A stretch of 64,000 bases of DNA from Colletotrichum lupini (Eukaryota > Ascomycota > Sordariomycetes > Glomerellales > Glomerellaceae), in assembly GCF_023278565.1 (NCBI RefSeq), contig NC_064677.1:6572001-6636000 (forward strand). Direction: 5' to 3'. Shown here in pieces: positions 13,302 to 25,686 of this stretch. A program made the translations under genes and the position numbers. The notes below the pieces were generated by a model that saw nothing but the letters and a program-made list of their open reading frames with translations, did no database searches and was not told the origin of the DNA. Each line of letters starts with the position of its first letter. The first letter of the stretch is position 1.

Positions 13302-13506
13302 TATTAATATCCCTATTATAAGGTAGTTAGTTCGAACCGTAGTTAATAAAGAGATTAATTAAATTATATAAATATCTGCGTAGTAGGTATAAAAAGGAGG
13401 TTCTAACCGTAGGTTAGGCTAGCTATGATAATCGTAAATAGGGCCCCCAATTGGCCCCTGCGCAGTCGGCTGTATGCCGCGGTCGAATTGGACTTCCAAT
13501 CCGACA
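13302..13506 (-). repeat. LTR of copia copy 2 (5' LTR in coding sense)
   Basis: 205 bp. The outer 70 bases are nearly unmutated and give the best view of the ancestral LTR end (CCAATCCGACA, i.e. TGTCGGATTGG in coding sense). Confidence 0.9.
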
Positions 13507-14257
13507 AATCGGTATTGGATCACAACAGAGCCCGCCAACCTTTCAACAATGTGCCTGCAGCCCTTCAGTCCCTTCCAATCACACCACCATTTCTCTGCAG
13601 AATATCTGATGTTTCTTCCATATTCTATAGTACGAAGTCCAAATTATTATTCCCATCTAAACCCATAATCTAATGAAGGTTGGTCGCCGAAAGTCGGCGG
13701 ACGGTGCTAGTACCTTAGGCGGCGAGGCGCTCCCAGTGCTAACATTAAGCCGCAGCCTGCTTGCCCACACTATACCAAGAAGGTGTGCATTGGGAATTCC
13801 AAAAGCTTCTTCGCTTTAATTCGAAAGCTTCTTGACCGAAACATATACGTGTCACCAATATGCAATATCCCGCACCATAAGCGGCAGCTCTTGGACTTAT
13901 GAACGCCCGTTTGGTTGCCTGACCGGGGCGTCCTGCCCCTTTTTTCCGATTTGTCTTCCCAAGGAGACAAGAGGGTTGTGAGTCAAAACTACCTAGATCT
14001 GGCATGTGTTCGCGATCTTGGTGTCGTGCGTGATCTTGTTGTTTAACGCGAGCATTCCCGTGACGGCTACGTACACTGGTTTAAGTATGCGGCTGCTCTT
14101 CAGCCCGGCAGCCCGGTCTTAGCCTGATCTCGAATAGGATTCAAGGCATATATATGCACATGAGATATGCAATTCTTAGGAACGGAAATGGCTATCGCTA
14201 CCTCAGTCCTCTCTTCCTGGTATAGTAGCTTGGATGCTATCTGTACGACACTAGATG
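13507..14257. other. About 750-bp spacer between copia copies 2 and 3, no gene seen
   Basis: Sequence of normal composition. Short open frames exist, but none has a recognisable domain, good start context or introns. It begins with the AATCG duplication of copy 2 and ends with AGATG, the left target-site copy of element 3. Confidence 0.65.
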
Positions 14258-14459
14258 TGTTAGTATCCTTATTATAGGGTAGTTAGTTCGAACCGTAGTT
14301 AACGAAAAGATTAATTAAACTATCTAGATATTTGCGTAGGTATAAAAAGGAGGTTCTAACCGTAGGTTAGGCTAGCTACGATAATTATAAATAGGGCCCC
14401 TAATTAGCCCCTATATAATTAGCTATATACCGCGGTCGAATTAGATTTCTAATTTAATA
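14258..14459 (-). repeat. LTR of copia copy 3 (3' LTR in coding sense)
   Basis: 202 bp. The outer start keeps TGTTAG, while the partner's inner start reads TATTAG. Confidence 0.9.
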
Positions 14460-17400
14460 CTAACTTTCTTTTTTTTTTATTAATTTAACCGCTATGGTTA
14501 GAGGTATAATTCGACCTCAGGCCCGTTTATTAGGTCGTTTCCTTTTCCCCCTTTTCTTTATTCTTTTTATATAACCTATCTCTCTATTCGTACGATAACC
14601 TTTCCGCTACTTACGAATTACTTTAATCCCTTATTTAGTACTACTTTTATAAAAGCGTTTGCGAGGTTGTTTTTATTATTAATTTAATAGATCTTAAGTA
14701 TCTCGTGCCTTTCGTACGATTATTTAAGGGCTATAATATCGATTATAAGCCTCTTTTCTTTTATCGTTCTTAATTTAACGAGGTATTTATATAGCGAATA
14801 AGAATTAGTATAAATAACCGTTAGAATGGGTAGAAGGCTAATTCGATTAGTAATCTTCCTTAGTATTATTAAAATTGCGTAAGAGAGGATAACGCCGTTA
14901 ACTATACCGTAAACCTCTAACGCTAGTATACTTCTCGTTACCCGCTTATTTTTAGTTAATAAATAATAGATTATATTACTATATATAATAAATTCGCTCT
15001 TACCTATGCTCTCGTTAGCTAGGATAATAATATACCCTAATTACGAAGTAAGGTCGTTATTATTTATAAATAACCTATTAACGAAAACGTAGAGCTTACT
15101 AGTCGTAAGGTCGATTAGGTAATAGACGAGACCTCGATCGAGATTCGTTTATTATTACTTAAGCCGCTTATTAAGTACTTTGACGTCTTATTTAGTTAGA
15201 TTTATAGCCTATACTACCCTAGCGTAATTAAAAATTACCTCGGGCTAATAAATACTTATAATATATACCCCTCGCGCAAGCTTAGCTTTATACTACTTCT
15301 TAATATTAATTATATTCGGGTTAACGAGGTTAATTTTCTCGCCCTACCCCTTTTATTAAAAAACGACGGTTTCCCTTTTGATTATAAAAATCCTATTATT
15401 AAATACTAGGGGGGTATTTATTATAAGGACCTCTTTTAGCTTCGCTACGAAGCCCGCTTTTTAGAGCTCCTTATCCTCTTTTTTTATAAAGTTAATATCG
15501 AATAGGCTTAATATATCGTCGGTTTGTATTCTAACGATCCTAAATTAGTTACTTTCGTACTCTGCGACTAGTAAGTACGGGTCGTACGTAGAGGTAATTA
15601 TTAATAGTTAATTAATATAAAAATCGTAATAAGTAGCCTACTAATAGGTGCCCGATTTTATGAGCCTATATAGTGGCTTAAGTACTTTAATAATCGTGCT
15701 TTCTAAGTACTTACTAGCTATTTCCTTTAGTAAATAGGCTAGGATTTTCTTTATAAGCCCTGTGGCCGATTGGGTATATGCCTAGGTAATATTACGGCTC
15801 TAAATCTCGTATCCCTTCTTCCGTAGCGATACTATTAGTACTATTATTAATCGTTAGCTATAGCGCTATATAGTAAGCAATTATATAAGTAGCGTTGCCT
15901 TTTTAACGTTACCGTACCCCTAAATTACGTATCTAGACTTCTCGTACGGTTAGGGTATTCTTTTTTTTTTAATTTTATAAACTATTCGCGATTTAAATAT
16001 ATAGAGGTTTATATACTTTTTTAGATCGTAGAGGATAAATTAATAAACCCCTCGATCGCACAGAGTGTCTATTTTAATAAGATCTAATCCCTTATACGGC
16101 TTTTTAGTAGTTATAATTATGCCTTCTTTACGTAGTTTAACTACTAGCTCGAAATCGGCTTTTTTTTTTACTATATAAAAAGTATTAATTACTTCGTTAC
16201 TAATAATAAATTACTACGTTAGTACTTACCGTCGTAATCTCCCGCGACGTATTAGTACCCTTTTAGTAATTTCCTCTTCCTCGTCGTCTATTAGTATTAC
16301 TACGACGATTTTATTAAGGATAATTTCTTATGCCTCTGCCGCGGGTTATATAGCTTCCCCTAGCTCTTTTTCTTTTTATAGGCTAGAAATTACCTCGATA
16401 GGATCTATATAATATAGTCTAACTACCGTAATTAATACTTCGAGTAGCTAGTCGCGATCTTTCGTAACTACGTAAGAACGCTCGTTAATAGAAATTAATT
16501 TATATAGCCTAGCCCATTATTAAGTAATTTCGTACTATACTCGTATATCCGAATTTAGGGGCATATTTAAATTAACCCCTATATTAGGCCTATTGCGCGT
16601 AGTAATTACCTTATTAACTTACCTTTTTGCGCTTACCTCGCGTAGTACCCGCATTATTTTTTTAACTACTTAAGCTCGCTAGCTTATATCTAGTAATAGT
16701 AGTAAGGCTAAGGTCGTTCTTAAATATACTCTAAATACTAAAAGCGTTAGTATAAGCCCGTTAGGCCCCATAGTATCGTTATAGTATTTAAGTGCCGTCT
16801 AGAGGTATTCGTCGTCATTAGAATTAGGATTTTCTTTTTTAATAATTTTAAACGCTCTTTTTAATTACTAGTGCGCCCTTTTTACTTTTTTAATACTATA
16901 GTGCGCTTTAATAGGTACGACTTTTAACTATATACCGTAGGCCGTCGCATTTTCTTTAAATTCTATTAACTTAAAACTAGTATTAGTATCGGTTCTAATA
17001 CCGTCTAGCGGTCCCTAGTATATATCGATCTAGCTTTTTCGTAGAGCTACTTATATTATTTTTATTTATAGATCCTATAGGAATTGCCCTACTTAGAATA
17101 ATATAGCCTCGTTAATTATATATAGGACCGGTCGACTATTTAAATAGAAGATATCGACGACGATCTCCTAATTAAAGTTAAGCTTATTACGCAATTTAAA
17201 TTTAAATTTGCGTAGGCTCTGCGCATTTATTTAGTATTAATAATATACTTTCGTTAACTACTCTAGCGCCCCTATTTCGATATTATTATTACCTAAATAC
17301 TTTAAGAGGTTATATAGCCTCGCAACCGACGGGTAGCTAAATCTCTAGTATAGTTATCTAAGCTCACTTTCCGTTAGGTAATTAATTAACTTCGTATTAT

Positions 17401-20400
17401 TAATAAGCTTTATAAACGCGTACCCCTATCGTCGTTTAACTATTTCGAAGTGCTTATAGCTAGAGATTCTATTTTTTATATTATCGAATATAATACCTAG
17501 TTAATCTATATCTTTTAGATATAAGAGAAATGGGGTATTAACGGGTAGGATATAGAAAGTTATCGTTCCGAAGTACGTCTCTACTTCTACCGTACTTAGG
17601 GCGACGATTTCCTTACTTAGGCCGAAGCTAATCCTCGTAATACCCGCTATTAACGTATTAAGCATTACTAGCGCGATTTTTTATAGTACTTAGAATTGCC
17701 CTTTTCTTCTTATTAACTATTATAATACCTTAGTATTTAAGATAATCCTATAAAAATTATCTAGGCCGTACCTTTCGTTCGCGTAAAATACCTATACGAG
17801 CTTAGTATTTAAGTAATCTAGGTAGTATAAAAAGGACCCCTCTAGCTACCCCTAGAATTGCTTAGTACCCTATCTTTTCTTTTTAAATATTAAAAGAGTA
17901 GAATTCTATGCTATTAGATTCGTCCTTTTGCCTACTTCCGTATCCGTTATCTAAGGGACCTTCCCTTACTATCCGTAAATAAAAGCCTACTTATTAAAGG
18001 CTTTTACTATTTTTTATTTATTTAGCCTCGTATATCCTCCCGAGGCTAATAGGGCGAAGAAAGAGTAGTTAATATCGTCGACTTTATTATAATTTAATTC
18101 GTTAGTATAGGGGGTAAGATCTTCTTTATCTTCTAAATCTCTTATAGGGTGCGGGTACTTTAGGCCACTAAATTAGCTACTTTCGCTAGGTTCCGTACCC
18201 CCGGATCTGCCCTTATATATAACGAGGAATTAGTTAAATCGATAAGGGCTAGTTTTACTATCTACTACCCTCGATTTTCTATATTATTCGTACGATTTAG
18301 TACGCTCTTCTTCGGAGTAGTTATTTAACTAATATCTATCCTTTTTATAAATAAAATATTACTTCTTTTGTTACTCTACTCGCGAGTTAAATCTTTGCCT
18401 ATTTAACGAATTTAGGATTCCTTATTAGTAATTACTATACCTAGCTTCCTTTCCTTTTTTATTATACGTTCGGTCGACCTAATACTACTAATAAGGGCCG
18501 TTATACGCTTAGAAATAGGTTTAGTACGGCATTCTCGCCTTAATATTAAAACTAGATCTTAGCTTCGAGTAGAGCGTCTCGTAGTCTTCGGGTACTTAGT
18601 ATAGAGTTATTTTCGCCTCTAGAACGCGCTAAACTATAGTATAAAAATATCCGATTTTCCGCTCGTTAGTCCCCTTATTTAGCTAGGTTTTCGCTAGCTT
18701 ATTAATTCGATCGATAAGCTTTTTAAGGATTTCTATTCGCAATTTGCCCTCTATTATCCTAGCTATAGATATAAAAGAAATCGCTCGTAGCTTAAATAGG
18801 AGTTCTAGGTTCTTATTATAAGTCTCGAAGCGGCTTTAGATTGCGTTAATTATACTAAGAAAGTCGTTTCGATCGAGATTATATACCGCTTTGTAGTAAT
18901 AATTAGAGGCTTTGCTTATAAGTACGATATTAACTACCGAATAGTACTAATGTTCCCTAATTCCGACTTTTTTATAATAATCGTAAAACATCGTTAGGGT
19001 TTCTTATAAGACCTTATACTTCCCCCCAGAGTATAATTTCTTTTTTAAAAAGATCTTTTTAAAGTCTATAAACTACCTCGTATTTATTACTAAATTTTCG
19101 GTATTTATATGCGATCCCTGCGTCGCTACGTACTATTAGTAACTTTAAGTAGTCTGCCTCCTTTCTTACTAGCTAATTAGTACTAAATTTCGTATTAATA
19201 GCGGCAACGAGCTATAGATTAAAATAGGTAGAATTATCAATTATCGTATTTTTAGTACTATATTTTACTTTTATATATCCTTTTGCGACGATAGATTACT
19301 ATTAGTAATTATAAGAAGGAAATCTGGGTCGTTTACCCTTTTTCTAAATTTGTTAAAGCAATTATACGCCCTATCGACTTATACTTAGGTCTATATTACG
19401 AATTCCTCTTTCGTAATCGTCGCTACTAAGATTTCGTAAGGTTCTTACGATTATAATTGCGCTAGTAGTACCCCTCGCTTATAAAAAAATCTATTAACCG
19501 CTTTTATAATTCTTAGGCTTATACTTACGAACTATTTGTCTAGCTAATAGCTAAGGTCGTTTACGATCTCGTAAAATAGGGGTTACCCCTATAGCCCTTT
19601 TTTTTTATAAACCTTAGTTAAATAGATTAATACCGTATTAATTTACTCGCTATTAAGCTAATCCGCGATTCTATATATCTACGTCCCCTAATAATCCGGG
19701 TTAATATTTACTTACTTATAAGGGATTAGGATTCTATCTAGGATCGGGTTTCGTTCTCTTTTTCTTTACCTTAACTCGCTAAGGGTCGTGCTCTAGCTTA
19801 TACCCGTATTAGTAGTTACTAGTATATTTAATTTTAACGGGGATATATCTAATCTATATACTAGTTATAGCAAATCCGTGCTTTTGCTACTTAACGAATT
19901 TATTAGGGTCTAAGGGATTCCCGCTTCCTCTCGCCGTCTCGCTATTACTCTCGTTTTTATTATTTCTAGCGATTATTATTACCCTTTTAGATCGCTAGCT
20001 ATTATACTTATTAAGATCCTCTTTTTTATTTAATATAAAAGGGTAGGTTTTAGTAGTTCTTTTTGATAATAGTAGCGGTAGACGTTTATATTACCGTAGT
20101 AAGATATAATAATTAGTCTCGGGATCTTTATTAATTACCGATTTCTTAAAATTAGTAATCTTATACTATAAGCTAATATAAAAAGAAGCCCTTTAGCGGC
20201 CCTCTAGAGGATTCTTTTTTTTTCTCTTAGATCCTCGTCTTTTTAGCCTTTTTTTAGGCTAATAATAACTCTAGCGGGAGGTCGTAGGACTACTTTAGGG
20301 TAGCCGCCTTCTTCCTAAATTAATCTCCGAGATCCGTAATACTCTTAACTCGATACTATTAAGACCTCTAAATCCCCTCTTCCCTCGTTAAACCGTCCCC

Positions 20401-21025
20401 TATACTATATTCCTAAGTAATACCCGGGGGGTAGTTAAGGGAGCTACGAGGAGGTCGTTTAGATCGTAGGCTTAAGGGCGTACCTATAAAATCCCTATAA
20501 TAATAGACTTTTTTATATACCGTAAATCTCTTAGCTTAATAACTCCTATAGGGTTACCTTTGTTACTAAGTAAAAATGTCTACGTTTAGAGATCCCCTTT
20601 TTTAATCGCGTAGTGCTCTTTTATATTATATTATTAAGCCCGTTCGTTATACTAATTGATTAGGTAAGTAGTCGTCGTATGGGGAATTCTTTTTACTAAT
20701 TTAGCTAGTTAATTTCTAATCGCGGGCCGGCCGCGGGGAAGTTATTTAGTAAAAAAGGCTACTTAAAGTAATAATAAAATATTAATTACTTAAGCGGTTC
20801 TATTAACTAGCGTAGTTTAACATAGTAAACGTTAACTTCTCGTAAGTAATAAAGGGCTACGATTACTTAATTCCGTACGGTATTTAAGAATCGCCTCCTT
20901 TTTCGTCTACTTCCGTAAAGTTAATTAGTATAAATCTCTTATCCCGTGCGGTATTAAAAAGTCGTCTTTTCTACGTAATAAGATACTTTACCGATTTATA
21001 ATAATAAAATTTAACTACTAATTAG

Positions 21026-21227
21026 TATTAGTATCCCTATTATAAGGTAGTTAATTCGAACTATAGTTAACGAAGAGATTAATTAAACTATCTAGATATC
21101 TACGTAAGTATAAAAAGGAGGTTCTAACCGTAAGTTAGGCTAGCTACGATAATCGTAAATAGGGCCCTTAATTGGCCCCTGCGCAGTCGGCTATATGCCG
21201 CGGTCGAATTAGACTTCTAATCCGACA
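21026..21227 (-). repeat. LTR of copia copy 3 (5' LTR in coding sense)
   Basis: 202 bp. The outer end keeps GCCGCGGTCGAATTAG and the terminal CCGACA, where the partner's inner end is decayed to TTTAATA. Confidence 0.9.
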
Positions 21228-24200
21228 GGATGCTAAGAGATCAGCCATGCCGCTTGAAATTACAGGTTATCTCAGAACCATATTTGCCATTCCCTAGAAA
21301 AGGTTGCCCGGCTATCCATTTTTTACTTCTCTAGTATAGTTGCCTTACACTACTCTTTTCTACGTGTCGTAGAGTGTTCGTTCTGGAATCCGTTCAACAT
21401 GTCGTCAGGCACTTGACCAAGGCATGATCAATTTAAAGAAGGTGGGGCTAGGCAAGCTGCAACGAGTCAAGAAAACAGAGAGCTAGTTTACAGCCTGAGT
21501 CGTCTTCAAAGATCTCGGTGTGGAAATACCTGAGATTCACACCCTCTTGACCATGCGTCTTCGATGAATTTTCACATCGACGTTGAGCTTCACCAAGCCA
21601 GTCTAGATGAGCAGTCTGACAACATGTAAATATCCCATCATTGTGATGGCAGCCTTTCAATACTTGCCTCGTATCAAATCTTAATACCCCTGGTGTCTTC
21701 AAACTTGAGCAAAAACAAAACGCGATCATATTTTGATCTGACAATTGGATGACCTCGACATCCCTCAGGCTAGCACCCTCCCATGTGCGTACACAATACG
21801 ACGCCTCACACAGCCTGCTTCATCCAATGCTTCAAGACCATCTACTCGCCAAACATCATTGGCTACCTAAGAAGTAATGTCTCGAAACTTGCACAACACT
21901 AGCGACCTTGATGATCTGATATGCACCTACTTTCCATCATCATGTTTTTGGTGTTCGGTGCAGAAAGCACGCAATACCGAAACTTGGAAGTGTAGGAGTT
22001 GATACTTGCTGGTACTTTCTAGGCTACCATGGCAGGCCAATCGCGGCAAGTCGGAATAGCCTTTCGCACCCTTCTCCGTTCAAGGATGATAGCCACTGCT
22101 TGCGGGCTACCGTGCCACAGGCTTGCGCATCAGTCGCTTCAACACCTGTGGAACTTATACGATGGATCCCCGCACTTTCAGGCAGATCATGTAAGACCGG
22201 TCAGTAGTCGAATCAATGAAAGTTGAACTTCAGGATGATCTCCTGCATCTCTATTTTGTGCATCTCTCGCGACCAGGAATTATCTCGACGCTTACCAGGT
22301 GCCAGGCTGCGAATTCCCCGCGAATATGGATCTTCTCCTTTATGGGATTCTAGGCCGAAACACGCCGATTTTGGGCAATGTTACCTATACATCATCACAT
22401 CTACGTTATCATAGGCCAAGCCCCTGGTCATAAAGGGATGCATGTAGCTGCCTGCGTATCTAGCTGCATGTCACCCGCCATTGTTTGGTTGGCTGTTCCA
22501 GCTGCATTGGGGCTGTGCAGCCAAACCCCTCATCTGGAACTTGGATGGAAGCTCTGCTGAGATCACGATCTATTTTCTTGACAAGAGCTCCTGTGCTGAT
22601 CACCAAACTGGAGTTTCTCCAATGCTTTCATTCATGATGACAGTAGCGATCTCATGCACATTTCAGCAAGATCCAAGCTTGGAATTATTGAATCACGATG
22701 TTGATATCACCTGGACATTGCATACAGACATCAGGATTTCGGTGTGCACAGACGAGCAAGATGATACAATGTCTCACCGAGAAGTTGGAATGGAGGGGGT
22801 TGAGAAGTGTCTTGGGTGGTGTCTCAATCCACGGCGAGGATGCATGCCTTGCATGATGCTGCGGGCGTTCAAAAAGTGCAATACCTAGTGGTAATTACCC
22901 CTCGAATTCCAAGCTGAATGAGACCCAACTACACGTCTTCCAGAAAACACCAAAAAGACAATAGCCAGAGCATCGAGAGCCCCCAGTCTAGCTCAGCAGA
23001 TGAACCATTCAGGAACAGCTCAACAGTTGTCGATTAAGCTGGATATAGCCATTGCGTTACGGAATTATGCCGAATGAGAGATTCGGTGAGGTTGGAGGTT
23101 TGCTCACAGCCTGTTCTTGTGCTGTATTAAATTTCCGGAGACGGTTGGCGCGTTTCGCGCTCGTGCTACGCACGAGGACGGCACATGGACAGCAGGGTTT
23201 AGCTACGACCTCTGATTCCCCCTGGGCTGTTCGCCTAACTAGTTTAAGGCTATAAGCAGCAACTGAAGCACGATTTACAAGGGAAAGGAGGCAGGCAGAC
23301 AAGGCGTCTAGAACCCATGTGAGTTAGGTATTAGCACGGTTTGCAGGGGATGGCATATGCTGCAATGAGGTAGTCAACCAAAGTGAACCTCAAACACTCC
23401 ATAACAGGATTGCACTCAAATGAAAACCCGTAATTAATGACATGCAGCTCGTCAGATGGCAACCGTTCCGCATCCCACGGGTGACCGGGTCTTTCTGTTA
23501 CTCTGAAGGCACTTGCGCTTCGAGGATCTTGAAAGGCGCATCGAATCCCTCGGACAAGCTGACTGCGAGTTCGGGCGGCTGCTGACAAGTCCTGAGAGGT
23601 TAGTGAGCTGACGATCAAATCCCATGACGACCGAAAGACGACGGATAGATATAAGCGCATAAGCCCCCACCACGTCACGAAGGAGCTGACCTTCTAGCAC
23701 AGCAAATATCGACCAATGCTAAAGTTAGACATAAGCGCTCATAAATCCATTACGGTATCAAGCCCGGCGCATTGCGAAGTTCACCTAAGTTCCGAACTGT
23801 GTAAGAGGATCAACGCAGAACGAAAGCTACCTAATTCTCCGGGTCCGAGTTCGCACCAAATTCGTCGCGAGGCAACTCATAGGCTGTGTCCAGGCACGGC
23901 GAGGCAACCGTCAACCTAGCGCCGTTGTAACACTTTGAGACGCAATAGTTTCGGACGAGAACGGACCCAAGCGGACAAATACCCCCTGCGTAGTCAGCAT
24001 CCAGGGTCCGCGGAACCGGGCGCTGGTAAGCTCAATTGAACAGTACCACTGGCTCCCAGTATCCCGGAATGGTTTCCGTGGAGACATCCGGGTCGACGGA
24101 CGTCTGCCGTTCGGTAACGCCGGACTGGACCTGAATTCGCGGCGGCTTTCGGGGTATCTGAAACTACCCGACACCCCGACCTCGGACGGAGAGGTGTGCT

Positions 24201-25686
24201 TCAGGAAGAAGGCTTCTTCTGCATATTTGCCTTATGCTGACATTTCCCCGAGGTAATTCGGCAAGTGCGGTACCTAATGCTGCAAGATTCGGTCCGTAGT
24301 GGTATGAGAAATCGTGCGGTTTCGTACATGTGCATGTCCCGTACCTTCCGGTCGTATTTGCCCCAGATTTACCTTTTGCTCCGCCGCAAAATTACGACAC
24401 CTTGCACACGCCATTCTCCAAGCCAAACGAGCGTAGGATTGAAGTCGCCTTGTCGGCCGAGAAGGTATGTTGGGGGCAGAATTGCGGGCGTACGTCGACG
24501 GTTTCGTCAATACGGTGGCTGGCTTCGGATCACGCGCAGCATCGTCACCGACGTTTGACTTCAATGGTGGGTCGCCTTGTGGAATTGCATTCCACATTGA
24601 TGGCACCTTGGTGATGATTATCCAATGGTCGATGCATGTTAGTTCGTGTTTGCGTGCAGGTTTCCAAACAGGTTGCGTGTGTCAAGCTGTCAGGCGGGCT
24701 AACTCCAGAGGTGGAATGTCACAAACTTTCCTGCGTGCATTGTAAGGATTAGCTATTGTCTCTACGACAATTTAAGCAATTTCACATCCAGATAGACCCC
24801 AATGAACTACTATATAGCGAATAACTCCTCGAGTTGCAAAGTCTCTACGTCGGTTTCCCAATTCGTACAGTCATATGCATAGTAGGATAGAGCAATTTTA
24901 TTGGCCTGAATGAACCTCTATAGAGAGACTCCGGTGCCGATCCTCAGAGTACCGACGGGATATCTAAACCATTCCGAGTACGTTCATACTGTACGGATCT
25001 GAAACATCGCTACCTACTTGCTTGTGTATCGCAATAAGTCTCTATAGCTAGATTCAAAAAAAATTAAAATTGGCAGAACCACGATCGATCTGATTCACTT
25101 GATTGCGACCGGTTGGCATATGCAGCGCCGATCTCCCGCTGGGGCCGGGCCGAACTGCATCCCGCACCCGGGCTTGATTCACGGCCATCTCACCAGAATC
25201 AGATAACAGAGACGTTACATTTGTGAAATTATGTTTTGAACTATCTACATACTTTAGGCAGTATACATATACTTGAGAACAAAAATCAGCGCAGACTTTA
25301 GGAATGGAATCGAGGTGACCCACCTATTGCATTTCTCCCCACCGTATTTCCAACTCATGAGAAGCAAGCGACTCGTTAGCCATACCTCAATTTGCGCTCG
25401 CCGGATCGATTGTCAAGCGAGTGATGGAGATACTGCCTCGTACGTGTGTGCACTCGCAGATCTTTTTCGTCTCTGGTTTTCAGCCCAAGCTTGGGCCAGA
25501 GATAACGGATTTGTATCCCAGATGCATGTGACTGGTTAACCTTCGCCGGAAGCGTTGCAGCGGACAGGAACATAACCCAGAAGCAAACCAACCAAACAAC
25601 CAAAACGGCCTGAGAATCGCCGTCGATCTACCCAACAGAGTCTATTGCAACGCCTTCCGCCAAGGGAAAATACCAGTCCACCACGT
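21228..25686. other. 4.4-kb island between copia copy 3 and the EST1-like gene, no supported gene
   Basis: Host-like composition. Open frames up to about 135 codons occur (for example 22481-22888, plus), but none shows a family motif, a convincing start with introns, or coding-like codon use. A GC-richer stretch at about 23820-24745 carries many CGG/CCG triplets and could be the remains of a gene with its promoter; I cannot identify one. It may also serve as the 3' flank of the EST1-like gene. Confidence 0.55.

Larger units (their letters stand above)
6986..13506 (-). mobile_element. RIP-degraded Ty1/copia-type LTR retrotransposon, copy 2
   Basis: A 6,521-bp element bounded by LTRs at 6986-7190 and 13302-13506 and by perfect 5-bp target duplications AATCG (6981-6985 and 13507-13511). 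Coding sense is minus. It lacks about 0.9 kb of the gag-side region: around 12980 the sequence jumps from the part matching 4850 of copy 1 to the part matching 5735. No frame is open. CA/TG and many CG steps are replaced by TA. Its LTRs carry a 3-bp insertion (GTA) relative to copies 3-5, which groups it with copy 1. Confidence 0.92.
14258..21227 (-). mobile_element. RIP-degraded Ty1/copia-type LTR retrotransposon, copy 3
   Basis: A 6,970-bp element with 202-bp LTRs at 14258-14459 and 21026-21227. The target-site copies are AGATG (14253-14257) and GGATG (21228-21232), differing by one G/A transition. Coding sense is minus. A segment of roughly 0.4 kb on the gag side is missing at about 20145, where ACCGATTTC runs into TTAAAATTAG. 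No frame is open, and TA-rich RIP-type decay runs throughout. Confidence 0.92.

Noticed and set aside
22481..22888. A 135-codon open frame on the plus strand in the 21-25 kb island
   Set aside because: No family motif, no supporting intron structure and frames of similar size on the same stretch; length alone is not enough in this composition.
23331..23678. A possible small cysteine-containing protein on the minus strand
   Set aside because: The N-terminus is not a clear signal peptide, cysteines are few, and an overlapping frame is also open; there was no reason to prefer it.
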